Assembly: GCA_964589935.1 (NCBI GenBank)
Contig: CAZPVD010000003.1
Span: forward strand, 62,001-126,000
Length of the DNA stretch: 64,000 bases
Reading direction: 5' to 3'
DNA from: VHCN01 sp964589935
Lineage (GTDB): Bacteria > Verrucomicrobiota > Verrucomicrobiia > Limisphaerales > VHCN01
Positions within the stretch are counted from its first letter, which is position 1. Every line of letters begins with the position of its first letter. The translations under genes and the position numbers were made by a program. Below are positions 1 to 8,319 of the stretch, one piece after another. The notes under the pieces were generated by a model that did no database searches, had not been told where the DNA came from, and saw nothing but the letters and a program-made list of their open reading frames with translations.

Positions 1-33
1 GCCGACATCGGGGCGAAGATTCTGATGAAGTGA
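1..33 (+). CDS. C-terminal end of an upstream gene (partial)
   Basis: The first ten codons read ADIGAKILMK followed by TGA. The frame is open to the left edge, so this may be the tail of a gene lying outside the window. Ten residues are too few to assign a family. The next gene begins about 130 bases downstream on the same strand. A small dyad, CCAC..GTGG at 37-51, follows the stop and could be a weak terminator. Confidence 0.35.
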   Translation, partial: ADIGAKILMK

Positions 34-160
34 CTGCCACACGACTCGTGGACGGCGAATCGTGGCCGCAATAGCGGTCACAACTTTCAGCCCCGGAACT
101 CGCCTACCGTGATCCAACTCGCGGCTTGCTGCGTCGGCGAGAATTGTTTAACACGCGCGC

Positions 161-1267
161 ATGGATTCCAAGGAAGCGTTCATCGCGTTGAATCTCGTCG
201 AGGGCGTCGGCCCCGTGCGCGTGCGGCAACTTCTCGAACACTTCGGCGACGCGCCCGCGATTTTGCGCGCACCAAAATCTTCACTGATGCAGGTGCGCGG
301 CATCGGCGAGGACACCGCGGAGTCCATCGCAAACTGGCAGAAGTCCGTGGACCTCGCGGGCGAGTTGAAGCGCATCGCAGACTTCGGCTGCGAAGTGCTG
401 ATCCAATCCGACGAGCATTATCCAGAATTGTTGCGGCAGATTTACGACCCGCCCATCGTGCTCTACGTGAAGGGCGCGCTCACTGCGAAGGACAGGAACG
501 CCGTCGCGATGGTCGGCACGCGGCAGACCACGCACTACGGCGTCGAGACGGCGCGCAAGCTCGCGTATCAGCTCGCCTACGTCGGCGTGACGGTGGTGAG
601 CGGCGGCGCGCGTGGCATTGACACCGCGTCGCATCAGGGCGCGCTCGCGGCGAAGGGCCGCACCGTCGCGGTGCTCGGCACGGGCATCAACCTAGTGTTT
701 CCTTCGGAGAATGCGGAGTTGTTCGAGCGCATCGCGGCGAATGGCGCGGTCATCACGCAGTTTCCGTTCAACCGTCCGGCGGACAAGCAGTCGTTCCCGA
801 TCCGCAACCGCATCGTCGCGGGCATGACGCTCGGCACGATCGTCGTCGAGGCGAACCTCACAAGCGGCGCGCTTATCACGGCGAACATGGCGGTCGAATG
901 CGGGCGGCAGATTTTTGCCGTGCCGGGGCGCATTGATTCGCCACGCAGCAAAGGCTGTCACGAACTCATCAAGAAGGGCGCGAAGCTCTGCGAAGGCGCG
1001 GAGGACGTGTTGAGTGAATTCGAGTATTTGTTTCCGGCGAGCAACCGGCCTCCGTCACCTGCCGAGACGGGCACGCTGCCGGCGCTCACGCTTTCCGAGA
1101 ACGAACAGAAAGTGTTTGCCGCACTCGACCGCGAGGAACGGAGCATTGACGAAGTAATCCGCGCGAGTGGGTTGCCGGCGTCCGCCGTGTCGGTCACGCT
1201 GCTGGGACTCGAAATGAAACGGCTGGTGAAGCAACTGCCGGGGAAAATGTTTGTGAGGAACGCGTGA
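161..1267 (+). CDS. dprA: DNA-processing protein DprA
   Basis: DprA (Smf) protects incoming single-stranded DNA and loads RecA on it during natural transformation. The 368-residue protein has the full family layout. A helix-hairpin-helix-like N-terminus lies at about 8-60. The Rossmann-like DNA-binding core at about 80-290 carries VGTR (118-121), SGGARGID (147-154), RNRIVAG (215-221), SGALITA (235-241) and VPGR (254-257). A winged-helix DprA C-terminal domain lies at about 308-366. The core motif is usually SGLARGID, so the Gly at 149 is a mild variant, and the segment ITQFPFNRPADKQSFP departs from the usual SEYPPG form. The start is the ATG that gives the usual N-terminus. The gene converges on the next one with only six bases between their stops. 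Confidence 0.95.
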   Translation: MDSKEAFIALNLVEGVGPVRVRQLLEHFGDAPAILRAPKSSLMQVRGIGEDTAESIANWQKSVDLAGELKRIADFGCEVLIQSDEHYPELLRQIYDPPIVLYVKGALTAKDRNAVAMVGTRQTTHYGVETARKLAYQLAYVGVTVVSGGARGIDTASHQGALAAKGRTVAVLGTGINLVFPSENAELFERIAANGAVITQFPFNRPADKQSFPIRNRIVAGMTLGTIVVEANLTSGALITANMAVECGRQIFAVPGRIDSPRSKGCHELIKKGAKLCEGAEDVLSEFEYLFPASNRPPSPAETGTLPALTLSENEQKVFAALDREERSIDEVIRASGLPASAVSVTLLGLEMKRLVKQLPGKMFVRNA

Positions 1268-1273
1268 GACGCG

Positions 1274-2974
1274 TCAGCGTTTCGCCTTGAAGCCGGAGCT
1301 TTTCGGCGCGGCGCGCTGCTGCGCTTTGTTTTCTTCGTTGTCCTTGAGCCAGTCAGGCAGCTCGATTTGCTTTGCGTTCGTGCCGCCGCCGCCGAGCGAC
1401 AGCGCCTCGACCTGCTTGATCACCGCGGAGAGGTTCACGTTTGCCTTGGAGAGTTCAAACTGCGTTTTCTTGATCTCCATTTCGAGGCTCGTGATGTGCG
1501 TCCTGAACGTGATGAGGATGATGACGCAAAGAACCGCGATGACAACCGCCATGACAAGGGCGAGGACGGCGATGGTGTTGTTCACGTTGCGTTCCGCGCC
1601 GCTCACCGTCGCGCCGGGCACGTAGTCGCGCGCGCCCCCCGGACGCACGAGGCTCGTGTCCGGAGTCAGCGTCGTCTCGGCTTTCTTTGCGGTGTCGAGT
1701 GTGGGGCTGAAATCTCGCGAAGCCGGCACGGAAGTTTCCTTCGGAACCGATGCGCCCGTGTCGCGCGGCGAAGTAAAATCCTCCTTCGGCGCGTTCGTGC
1801 TCGTGGTGGCGGAGAAGAAGCCGGGCGTGGTGTCGGATTTGAACGGGTTCGCCGCGTTGTCTGCGGTCGTGGCTGGCGTCGGCGTCGTCGGGGACGGCGC
1901 GGGTTCGAGCCGGAACGAATTGGTCAGCCCGCTTGTGTCACTGCTTCGCAATTTGTCGAGCGTCGCATTGATTCGTGCCTGGATTGCGGCGGGCGAAGTG
2001 TCGTTGGTGCGCGGCGCAGTGGGCGGATCGGCGCGCGAAGCGAGGGGGTTGGCGGGGACCGTTGCCGGAACAGGCGTGAATGTGTAGCTGGGCGCGGCGG
2101 GAGCGGCGTCCTTCGCGGGAGCGATGCCAAGATACGCGAGCTGATCGATGGCTTTCTTGTGTCCTTGAGCTGCGGCCTTTTGCAGCCAGAGCATGGATTG
2201 CGCGGCGTCCTTTGGAACGCCTTCCGCGTTTTGATAACAGATGCCGAGGGCATATTGCGCGTCGGAATAACCGGCCTCGGCGGAACGGCGGAACCATTTC
2301 GCGGCATCCACGGGTTCCTTCGAGACGCCCTTACCCTCCTGATAAAGGCGGCCGAAGAAAAACATCGCAACGGGATCGTATTGATAGGCGGACTTGCGGA
2401 GCCAGTGTGCGGCCTGCGTGTCGTCCTGCGTGACGCCGTTGCCGGTGATGTAGGCGAGGCCGAGTCGGGTCTGAGCTTCCTTGTCGCCGGCCTCGGCGGC
2501 CTTCTTGAACCAGTTGATCGCTTCGTCCGTGTCCTTGAGCACGCCCTCGCCGGTGGCGTAACAGAGGCCGAGGTTGTATTGCGCCTCGGGAAGTCCCTGG
2601 CTGGCGGCGGCGCGATACCACTTGGCGGCTTCATACGCGTCGCGCGCCACGCCGCGGCCTTCCTGATAAAGGATGCCGAGGATGAATTGCGCAAGCGGAT
2701 CGCGTTGTTCGGCGGCCTTGAGAAGCCACTTCGCGGCCTCGGCGGAATCCTTGGGAACGCCTTCGCCGGTGAGGTAGGCGTTGGCGAGCAGGCGCATCGC
2801 GACGGGATTGCCGCGCTCGGCGCCGAGGCGGATTTCGGGCAGCGACTTGGCGCCCCAATCCGTCGTGATGGATTGCGCGCGCGTGTTTGCGGCCCACGCC
2901 GTGCAAAGCAGGCACACGAGCGTGCCGCAGAAGGCGCGCGACAGCAGGGTCGAACGGTGAAGAACTGTATTCAT
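1274..2974 (-). CDS. Exported Sel1-repeat protein with C-terminal membrane anchor
   Basis: This 566-residue protein starts at the ATG at 2974; a TTG lies one codon upstream. It begins with a signal peptide-like stretch (about 1-33). Some six or seven Sel1-type repeats of 36 residues follow (about 48-285), with the usual G-x-G-V-x-x-D and A-A-x-W-x-x-x-A-A signatures. A long Pro/Thr/Ser-rich linker leads to one hydrophobic helix (about 467-490) and a short coiled coil (about 496-527). Sel1 repeats are alpha-solenoids that bind other proteins, so the repeats probably face the periplasm as a scaffold; the partner is unknown. It is divergent from a second Sel1 gene 169 bases away. Confidence 0.85.
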   Translation of the reverse strand: MNTVLHRSTLLSRAFCGTLVCLLCTAWAANTRAQSITTDWGAKSLPEIRLGAERGNPVAMRLLANAYLTGEGVPKDSAEAAKWLLKAAEQRDPLAQFILGILYQEGRGVARDAYEAAKWYRAAASQGLPEAQYNLGLCYATGEGVLKDTDEAINWFKKAAEAGDKEAQTRLGLAYITGNGVTQDDTQAAHWLRKSAYQYDPVAMFFFGRLYQEGKGVSKEPVDAAKWFRRSAEAGYSDAQYALGICYQNAEGVPKDAAQSMLWLQKAAAQGHKKAIDQLAYLGIAPAKDAAPAAPSYTFTPVPATVPANPLASRADPPTAPRTNDTSPAAIQARINATLDKLRSSDTSGLTNSFRLEPAPSPTTPTPATTADNAANPFKSDTTPGFFSATTSTNAPKEDFTSPRDTGASVPKETSVPASRDFSPTLDTAKKAETTLTPDTSLVRPGGARDYVPGATVSGAERNVNNTIAVLALVMAVVIAVLCVIILITFRTHITSLEMEIKKTQFELSKANVNLSAVIKQVEALSLGGGGTNAKQIELPDWLKDNEENKAQQRAAPKSSGFKAKR

Positions 2975-3143
2975 CAAATCGGCGGCACTACCAGCAACAC
3001 AGGAACATAACAGAAAATGCCGCCAGTGACGCGCGCAACCTTATGCGCGGGCAACAGGGTGTCAAGATTGGTTCGCACGTTCGCGCCGTATTGCGGCATT
3101 TTGCGTTGCCAACCTCGCGTTCAAAAGATTTAATGCGTCCGGC

Positions 3144-5933
3144 ATGGCCAAGCCCAACGTCAAACAGCTCTTCCTAAAGGCCTCCAGTGGCGACCCCGGT
3201 GCGCAATACGAACTGGCCCTCAAGCACACAAAGGGCGAGGACGGCGTGCCCGTGGATTTCGCGGCCGCAGCCGACTGGCTTGCGAAGGCCGCGTCGCGCA
3301 ATCATCTCGACGCGAATTTCGTCCTCGGCGCGCTTTACCAAAAAGGCAAGGGAGTCAAACAGGACATGTCCCGCGCGGTCGAATGCTACCGCGCCGCCGC
3401 CGAGCGCGGCCACGTCGCGGCACAATTCAACCTCGGCTATTGCCACGAAACCGGCGAAGGCGTGACTACCGACCTCGATGAGGCCGCCAAGTGGTATAAG
3501 ATGGCCGCTGATCAAGGAGATGAGGACGCCAAGATCGCGCTCGGGGAAATCACACGCGCCCGTCACGATCAACAACAACGCCCCGACGAAGAGTCAGACG
3601 AACCGTCGCGCGCTGCCGACGAGGGACCGATTCTTGAGGCCGAGTCTGAAGCAACTCCGGGTGCCGCCGGGGAAATTTCCACACAGCCAGCCGAGGACGA
3701 CTTTGAATCCGAAGAGGGCCTCAAGCGTGCCGCCGAGCGCGGCAATCCGACCGCGCAGTTCATGCTCGGCATCAAATACGTTACCGGCGAGCTGGGCGTG
3801 CGCGATAACGAGGTCGCGGCCAAGTGGCTCCTCAGGGCCGCCGAGCAGGGACATCCCGACGCGCAATTTGCCATCGGCGCGCACTATCATCGCGGCGAGG
3901 GCGTGCCGCAGGATCACACGGAAGCCGTCAACTGGTATCGCAAGGCCGCCGAGCAAGGCCACGCCGCCGCGCAGTTCAACCTCGGTTACTGCCACGAGAT
4001 CGGCGAAGGCGTCGAGAAGAACAAGAGCGAGGCCATCCACTGGTATCGCCTCGCCGCCGCGCAGGGTGACGGGGACTCGAAGGCCGCGCTCGACGACCTG
4101 CTCGACAGCGAAGCCAAGGTCGCAGAATCCGCCGAGACATTGAAGGAGCGCGCCGCCGAGGAATCACCCGTCGAGGAAGCGCAGAAAACCGCGTCGCTCG
4201 CGCAGGCGATGATACACGAGCAAGTCGAGGCGGAGAAAAAAGTTTCCGAAACCGTCGTTATCCACAGCGAAGAGCCTGCTCCCGCTCCGCCGCCTGCGCC
4301 GGAACCGCAGCGCATCATTGTTTACGCGCCGCCCATTCCTCCGGCACCGGAACCGGAGCCGGTTCCAGTTCAGGCCGCCCCGCCGCCACCGCCTATTGTT
4401 GCGAGCAAGCCTGAACCTGCGCCGATTCCTGTTGCGCCCACTCCGTTGCCGCCCATCGAGCCGGTTGCTGCAACCGCGCCGGACACGCGCAGCGCCGACG
4501 AGCAATATCGCGAAGGCCTTGCGTATCTGAACGGCCAGGGTGTGGAGCAGGACGCTGTGCTCGGCGCGATGTTCGTGCAATCTGCCGCCGAGCGCGAGCT
4601 GCCCGACGCGCAGTTTGCGTTGAGCGAGCTATTCGACGCGGGGAAAGGTGTGCCGCAGAATTTCGCCGAGGCCATCGTGTGGTGCCAGCGCGCCGCCGAG
4701 CAGAACCACACGCTCGCGCAATACAACCTTGCCGTCCGCCACGAGCAGGGCAACGGCGTTGCGCAGGACTACGCGCTCGCGGCGAAGTGGTTCGAGCGCG
4801 CCGCCGGCAAGGGCCACGCCAACGCGCAGTTTTCCATCGGAAGTTATCTGCAAAAGGGCCAAGGCGTCTCACAGGACCACACCGCCGCCGCGCGCTGGTT
4901 CCAAGCCGCGGCGCATCAGGGCCATGTCGAGGCGCAATTCAAGCTCGGCACCTGTCACGCCCTCGGCCAGGGCGTGCCGCAGGATTTTGCAAAGGCTGCG
5001 CGCTGCTTCGAGCAGGCCGCCGCCGCCGGCCACATCGAGTCGAAGTTCGCCTTCGCGCAGCTCCTCTTCCAGGGACTCGGCGTGGAGAAGAGTTTCACCG
5101 AAGCTGCGAAGCTTTTCCGTCACGTCGCCGAGCGCGGACACGCTGGCGGCCAGTATCACCTCGGCCTCTGCTTTGAAAACGGCGCGGGTGTCGAGCAGGA
5201 TTTCGCGCAAGCCGTCCACTGGTATCGGCTCGGCGCGGAGCAGAACGAGCCGGACGCGCTCTTCCGCCTCGGGGCGTGCCACGAGCAGGGCCGCGGAGTC
5301 GGGCAAAACCACGCGGAGGCCGCGAAGTGCTATCGCAAGGCCGCAGAGCTTGACCAGCCGCACGCCGCCGCGCGGCTCGGCCATTTGCACGACCGCGGGC
5401 TGGGCGTAAAGCAGGATTTCAGCGAGGCGGCGAAGTGGTTCCGTTTCGCCGCGACGCACGGCATCGCCGACGCGCAGCTCCGCCTCGCGCAGTATCTCGC
5501 GCAGGGACTTGGCGTGACGCAGGACAACGCCGAGGCGGTGAAATGGTTCCGCGCCGCGGGCGAGCAGGGACTCGTCGAGGCGCAGGCCACGCTCGGCCAA
5601 TACTACGATGAGGGCCGCGTGGTGCCGCGCGATGCCGCTGAGGCCGCGAAGTGGTATGGCCTCGCCGCTGCGCAGGGCCACGTGGATTCGCAGTTCCAGT
5701 TTGGCTTCTGCCGCGAGCAGGGCAAGGGCACCGGGCAGGACACCGTCGAGGCTTACAAGTGGTTCAACCTCGCCGCCGCGCTCGGACATCTGCGTGCCGC
5801 CGGCGAGCGCGAGCGCGTCGGCCGCACGATGACGCCGAACCAGATTGCCGACGCGCAGAAGCGCGCCACCGCGCTCTATCCCGCGATGCGCGCGAAGCTC
5901 ATCGCCGCCAAGACCGGACGCAAGGCCAGTTGA
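3144..5933 (+). CDS. Large Sel1-repeat protein with 18 repeats
   Basis: This 929-residue protein has no signal peptide or membrane helix, so it is probably cytoplasmic. I count 18 Sel1-like repeats of 36 residues in three blocks: three near the N-terminus, three around residues 200-310, and twelve from about 455 to 905. A Pro/Ala/Glu-rich low-complexity linker at about 345-450 separates the second and third blocks. Most repeats show A-Q-F-x-L-G, G-x-G-V-x-x-D and A-A-x-W-x-x-x-A-A-x-x-G-H. The 108-base repeat unit is obvious in the DNA. The function is unknown; a protein-interaction scaffold is inferred from the fold. It is divergent from the exported Sel1 gene, and a small membrane protein follows after nine bases. 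Confidence 0.9.
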   Translation: MAKPNVKQLFLKASSGDPGAQYELALKHTKGEDGVPVDFAAAADWLAKAASRNHLDANFVLGALYQKGKGVKQDMSRAVECYRAAAERGHVAAQFNLGYCHETGEGVTTDLDEAAKWYKMAADQGDEDAKIALGEITRARHDQQQRPDEESDEPSRAADEGPILEAESEATPGAAGEISTQPAEDDFESEEGLKRAAERGNPTAQFMLGIKYVTGELGVRDNEVAAKWLLRAAEQGHPDAQFAIGAHYHRGEGVPQDHTEAVNWYRKAAEQGHAAAQFNLGYCHEIGEGVEKNKSEAIHWYRLAAAQGDGDSKAALDDLLDSEAKVAESAETLKERAAEESPVEEAQKTASLAQAMIHEQVEAEKKVSETVVIHSEEPAPAPPPAPEPQRIIVYAPPIPPAPEPEPVPVQAAPPPPPIVASKPEPAPIPVAPTPLPPIEPVAATAPDTRSADEQYREGLAYLNGQGVEQDAVLGAMFVQSAAERELPDAQFALSELFDAGKGVPQNFAEAIVWCQRAAEQNHTLAQYNLAVRHEQGNGVAQDYALAAKWFERAAGKGHANAQFSIGSYLQKGQGVSQDHTAAARWFQAAAHQGHVEAQFKLGTCHALGQGVPQDFAKAARCFEQAAAAGHIESKFAFAQLLFQGLGVEKSFTEAAKLFRHVAERGHAGGQYHLGLCFENGAGVEQDFAQAVHWYRLGAEQNEPDALFRLGACHEQGRGVGQNHAEAAKCYRKAAELDQPHAAARLGHLHDRGLGVKQDFSEAAKWFRFAATHGIADAQLRLAQYLAQGLGVTQDNAEAVKWFRAAGEQGLVEAQATLGQYYDEGRVVPRDAAEAAKWYGLAAAQGHVDSQFQFGFCREQGKGTGQDTVEAYKWFNLAAALGHLRAAGERERVGRTMTPNQIADAQKRATALYPAMRAKLIAAKTGRKAS

Positions 5934-5942
5934 TCCGCGCCC

Positions 5943-6452
5943 GTGCCCTCCGCGTCCGACAGCCGTTCCGATTCGCGCGAACTTCTCCGCCATCTCTCCA
6001 TCGCGTTTGCCTGCGCAGTCGCGCTCTACATCGTCTTCTGGACTGTGGACTCGCATCTCCGCACGCGGCGCGGGCCGTGGGAAGTGGCGTTCGAGCGTGA
6101 GACCAACGGCGAACCATCCATAGTCATCGCGGAGCCGCGCCTCGGCATCGCCGATGTGAAGCTCATCTTCGCCGGGGAAACTCTCGCGCCGACGAACACG
6201 ACCGGCATCGTGCGATTTGACCGGCCCCGCCCGCCGCTGCCGTTCGGCAAGGTCATCTACGACGACCTCATGTATCTGCCCGGCGCGGTGACGTTTGACT
6301 TGTTCGGCCACGAAATTGAACTGCTGCCGACGCGCCTCGGCGTGAACCGCCAGTCGCGTCCGTGGAAAGCCGGCGAAGTCATCCGTCTCGTGCCGGAACA
6401 GAAACCTCCGCCGCGTCCGCCCGATCCGAAACAGCGCAAGCGCAACGAGTGA
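5943..6452 (+). CDS. Small single-pass membrane protein of unknown function
   Basis: I recognise no family in this 169-residue protein. It starts with GTG nine bases after the Sel1 gene stop, so it is probably co-transcribed with it. A charged N-terminus precedes one hydrophobic helix (about 18-35), then a soluble beta-rich-looking domain and a basic, Pro-rich tail (KPPPRPPDPKQRKR). The topology suggests a periplasmic C-terminal domain. No ATG lies between the GTG and the membrane helix. The gene is convergent with ygfZ, and a REPIN-like repeat fills the space between them. Confidence 0.7.
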   Translation: MPSASDSRSDSRELLRHLSIAFACAVALYIVFWTVDSHLRTRRGPWEVAFERETNGEPSIVIAEPRLGIADVKLIFAGETLAPTNTTGIVRFDRPRPPLPFGKVIYDDLMYLPGAVTFDLFGHEIELLPTRLGVNRQSRPWKAGEVIRLVPEQKPPPRPPDPKQRKRNE

Positions 6453-6453
6453 A

Positions 6454-6511
6454 CTTGTAGCGGCGCTCTGTGAGCGCCGAGGGACCGGCGGTCGCAGACC
6501 GCCGCTACAAG
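6454..6511. repeat. REPIN-like double-hairpin element, copy 1
   Basis: A perfect 12-base terminal inverted repeat (CTTGTAGCGGCG at 6454-6465, its complement at 6500-6511) bounds two hairpins. The first has stems 6461-6467 and 6473-6479; the second has stems 6486-6493 and 6497-6504. Each end reads GTAG into its hairpin, as in REP sequences, and two inverted REPs form a REPIN. It lies between convergent genes, and its TAG is the stop codon of ygfZ. A second copy lies inside valS at 23911-23962. No RAYT transposase is present in the window. Confidence 0.8.
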
Positions 6512-7584
6512 AAAGGCAGCGGCACGATGCGCGCGACGCTTTCGCCCGCGGCCGAGTGCAGTTTCAACTCCGTTCCAACTTCGTTTGCCTCGCGTCGCAC
6601 GTAACCGAGCGCGATGTTCGCGCGCAGCGTTGGTGACGCGATGGCCGTGGTGATAAAGCCCGCTTCGCGTTCGCCGTGAAATAATTTTTCACCGCGTTGC
6701 GGCAGCGCGGGCAGATTTTCCGCAAGCCGCAAGCCGCACAGTTTTTTTGCGACCTGGCCGTAAGTGCGCACACGCGCGATGACTTCCTGCCCGATGTAGC
6801 AGCCTTTGGTGTAGTTGACCGCGCGCGCCTCGATGCCGGCTTCGGGCGGGAGGTTCGTCTCGTCCATGTCCGCGCCGAAGCGCGGGATGCCGGCCTCGAC
6901 GCGCGCCCATTCGAGTGCCTGCCAGCCGGCGGCGCGCCCGCCGAGCGCGCGCGCGGCAGCGATGAGTTTGTCCGTAATGGCTGCGAGCGAGGCAGTCGGC
7001 GCAAACAAGTCGAAACCCGCCGTGCCGGTGCGCGGCTGGTTCATCACATAAATGTCGCCGAGCATCGCGTCGCTGGTGTGCGAGGAGGTTTGCGGTTTCT
7101 CCGGCAGTGTGAGCGCGAGGCCGAGCGCGCGCACGGCGTCGTCGGCGCGCGGGCCTTGCACGGTGAGCAGCCCAAAGTGCGGCGTGGCATCCACGATCTG
7201 CACGTCGGCGGCGACGATGAATTTCTCCAGCCGTTGTGTGACGGTCCCGCCGAAGCCCGGCTCTAAGTCCAGCAGCAGTTCGCCGTCAAGCCGCCACACG
7301 TTGAGGTCGCTCTGCATTTTGCCCTTTGCGTTCACGAGCGCGGCGTAGCAGCCCGCGCCGGGCGCGAGTGGCTTCACGTCATTGGTGATTTGCCCGTGAA
7401 GAAACTCAACCCGGTCTGCGCCGGTGAGGCAGAGGCGGCTGCGGCAGCTCAGGTCAATAACTGCCACGCTTGTGCGCAACGCGGCGTGTTCCGCGAGGGC
7501 GTCGCCGTAATGGGCGACGATTTCAGCGCCGTTGACTTCCGTGAAGGTGGCACCGAGGGCGTGGTGAAATTCGCGCAGGCTCAT
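6505..7584 (-). CDS. ygfZ: YgfZ/GcvT-family folate-binding protein
   Basis: The 359-residue protein belongs to the aminomethyltransferase-like fold and carries the YgfZ signature KGCYIGQE. YgfZ proteins bind tetrahydrofolate and help maintain some iron-sulfur enzymes, including the tRNA methylthiolase MiaB; they are not the glycine-cleavage T-protein. The start ATG at 7584 gives a normal N-terminus. The last codons run into the REPIN-like repeat, and the TAG stop is formed by its GTAG head, so the original C-terminus may have been trimmed or extended. A GAF-domain gene lies nine bases upstream on the same strand, suggesting co-transcription. Confidence 0.88.
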   Translation of the reverse strand: MSLREFHHALGATFTEVNGAEIVAHYGDALAEHAALRTSVAVIDLSCRSRLCLTGADRVEFLHGQITNDVKPLAPGAGCYAALVNAKGKMQSDLNVWRLDGELLLDLEPGFGGTVTQRLEKFIVAADVQIVDATPHFGLLTVQGPRADDAVRALGLALTLPEKPQTSSHTSDAMLGDIYVMNQPRTGTAGFDLFAPTASLAAITDKLIAAARALGGRAAGWQALEWARVEAGIPRFGADMDETNLPPEAGIEARAVNYTKGCYIGQEVIARVRTYGQVAKKLCGLRLAENLPALPQRGEKLFHGEREAGFITTAIASPTLRANIALGYVRREANEVGTELKLHSAAGESVARIVPLPFL

Positions 7585-7593
7585 GGCGGTCGT

Positions 7594-8217
7594 TCAACCG
7601 CCGGCGCGCTCGGAGAGCAGCTTCTGCCGGCACTGCGGGCAAATGGACTCAGTGAACTTTTGCAGTTCGCCGACGAGTTTGTTGTGCTCGGCCTCGGTGT
7701 GCTTGAGCTGGGCCCGCTGTTTGCGTAGTTCAAGCAGCGCACTGACCTGGCGGCTCAGCGCGCGCAGGGCCTTCAACTGGCTCTCGTCGAGCTGGCGCGG
7801 CTTGCGGTCAATCACGCACAGCGCGCCGAGCGCGTGGCCGTCGGGCGTGACGAGCGGCGCGCCGGCGTAAAAGCGAATGTGCGGATAGTAGGTCACGAGC
7901 TGGTTGTCCATGAAGCGCTCGTCCTTCGTCGCATCGGGCACGACAAAATTTTCCTTGGGCTTGAGGATGGTGTGCGCGCAGAAGGCCTGGTCGCGGGGCG
8001 TCTCGGTGGATTCCATGCCGACGCGGGCCTTGAACCACTGGCGATCGGCGTCCACGAGGCTCACAAGCGCGATGGGCGTGCCGCAGATGTGCGAGGCGAT
8101 CTGCGCGATGTCGTCGAAGGACTGCTCGGCCTGCGAGTCGAGGATGTCATACTCGCGCAGGACGGCGAGACGGGAATTTTCGTTGGCGGGCAGGGGCGCT
8201 TTCACTGAGCGGATCAT
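7594..8217 (-). CDS. Stand-alone GAF-domain protein
   Basis: The 207-residue protein holds one GAF domain (about 20-165). Its N-terminus, ending R-L-A-V-L-R-E-Y-D-I-L-D, is typical of GAF modules found in front of sensor kinases and cyclases. Here no catalytic output domain follows. Instead there is a short helical, coiled-coil-like stretch (about 165-190) and a CPQC pair near the C-terminus. It may sense a small molecule or redox state and act through a partner; this is inference. It lies upstream of ygfZ on the same strand and is divergent from the next oxidoreductase gene. Confidence 0.82.
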   Translation of the reverse strand: MIRSVKAPLPANENSRLAVLREYDILDSQAEQSFDDIAQIASHICGTPIALVSLVDADRQWFKARVGMESTETPRDQAFCAHTILKPKENFVVPDATKDERFMDNQLVTYYPHIRFYAGAPLVTPDGHALGALCVIDRKPRQLDESQLKALRALSRQVSALLELRKQRAQLKHTEAEHNKLVGELQKFTESICPQCRQKLLSERAGG

Positions 8218-8319
8218 AACGCACCGACTCGCTGCGAGCGAGAATCTTTGCTTCGGACTTTGTTGCGCCGCGCACGTTGCGTTTGACGCGCCGCCGCGAG
8301 TCCCGCAACCTCAGCGCCC

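Noticed and set aside
37..51. Short dyad after the first stop codon as a terminator
   Set aside because: The stem is only four to five bases and no T-run follows, so the evidence is too weak to list as a terminator.
4500..5900. Regular 108-base repeats that might look like a CRISPR or satellite array
   Set aside because: The period equals 36 codons and encodes Sel1 repeats; units vary at third positions and there are no spacers.
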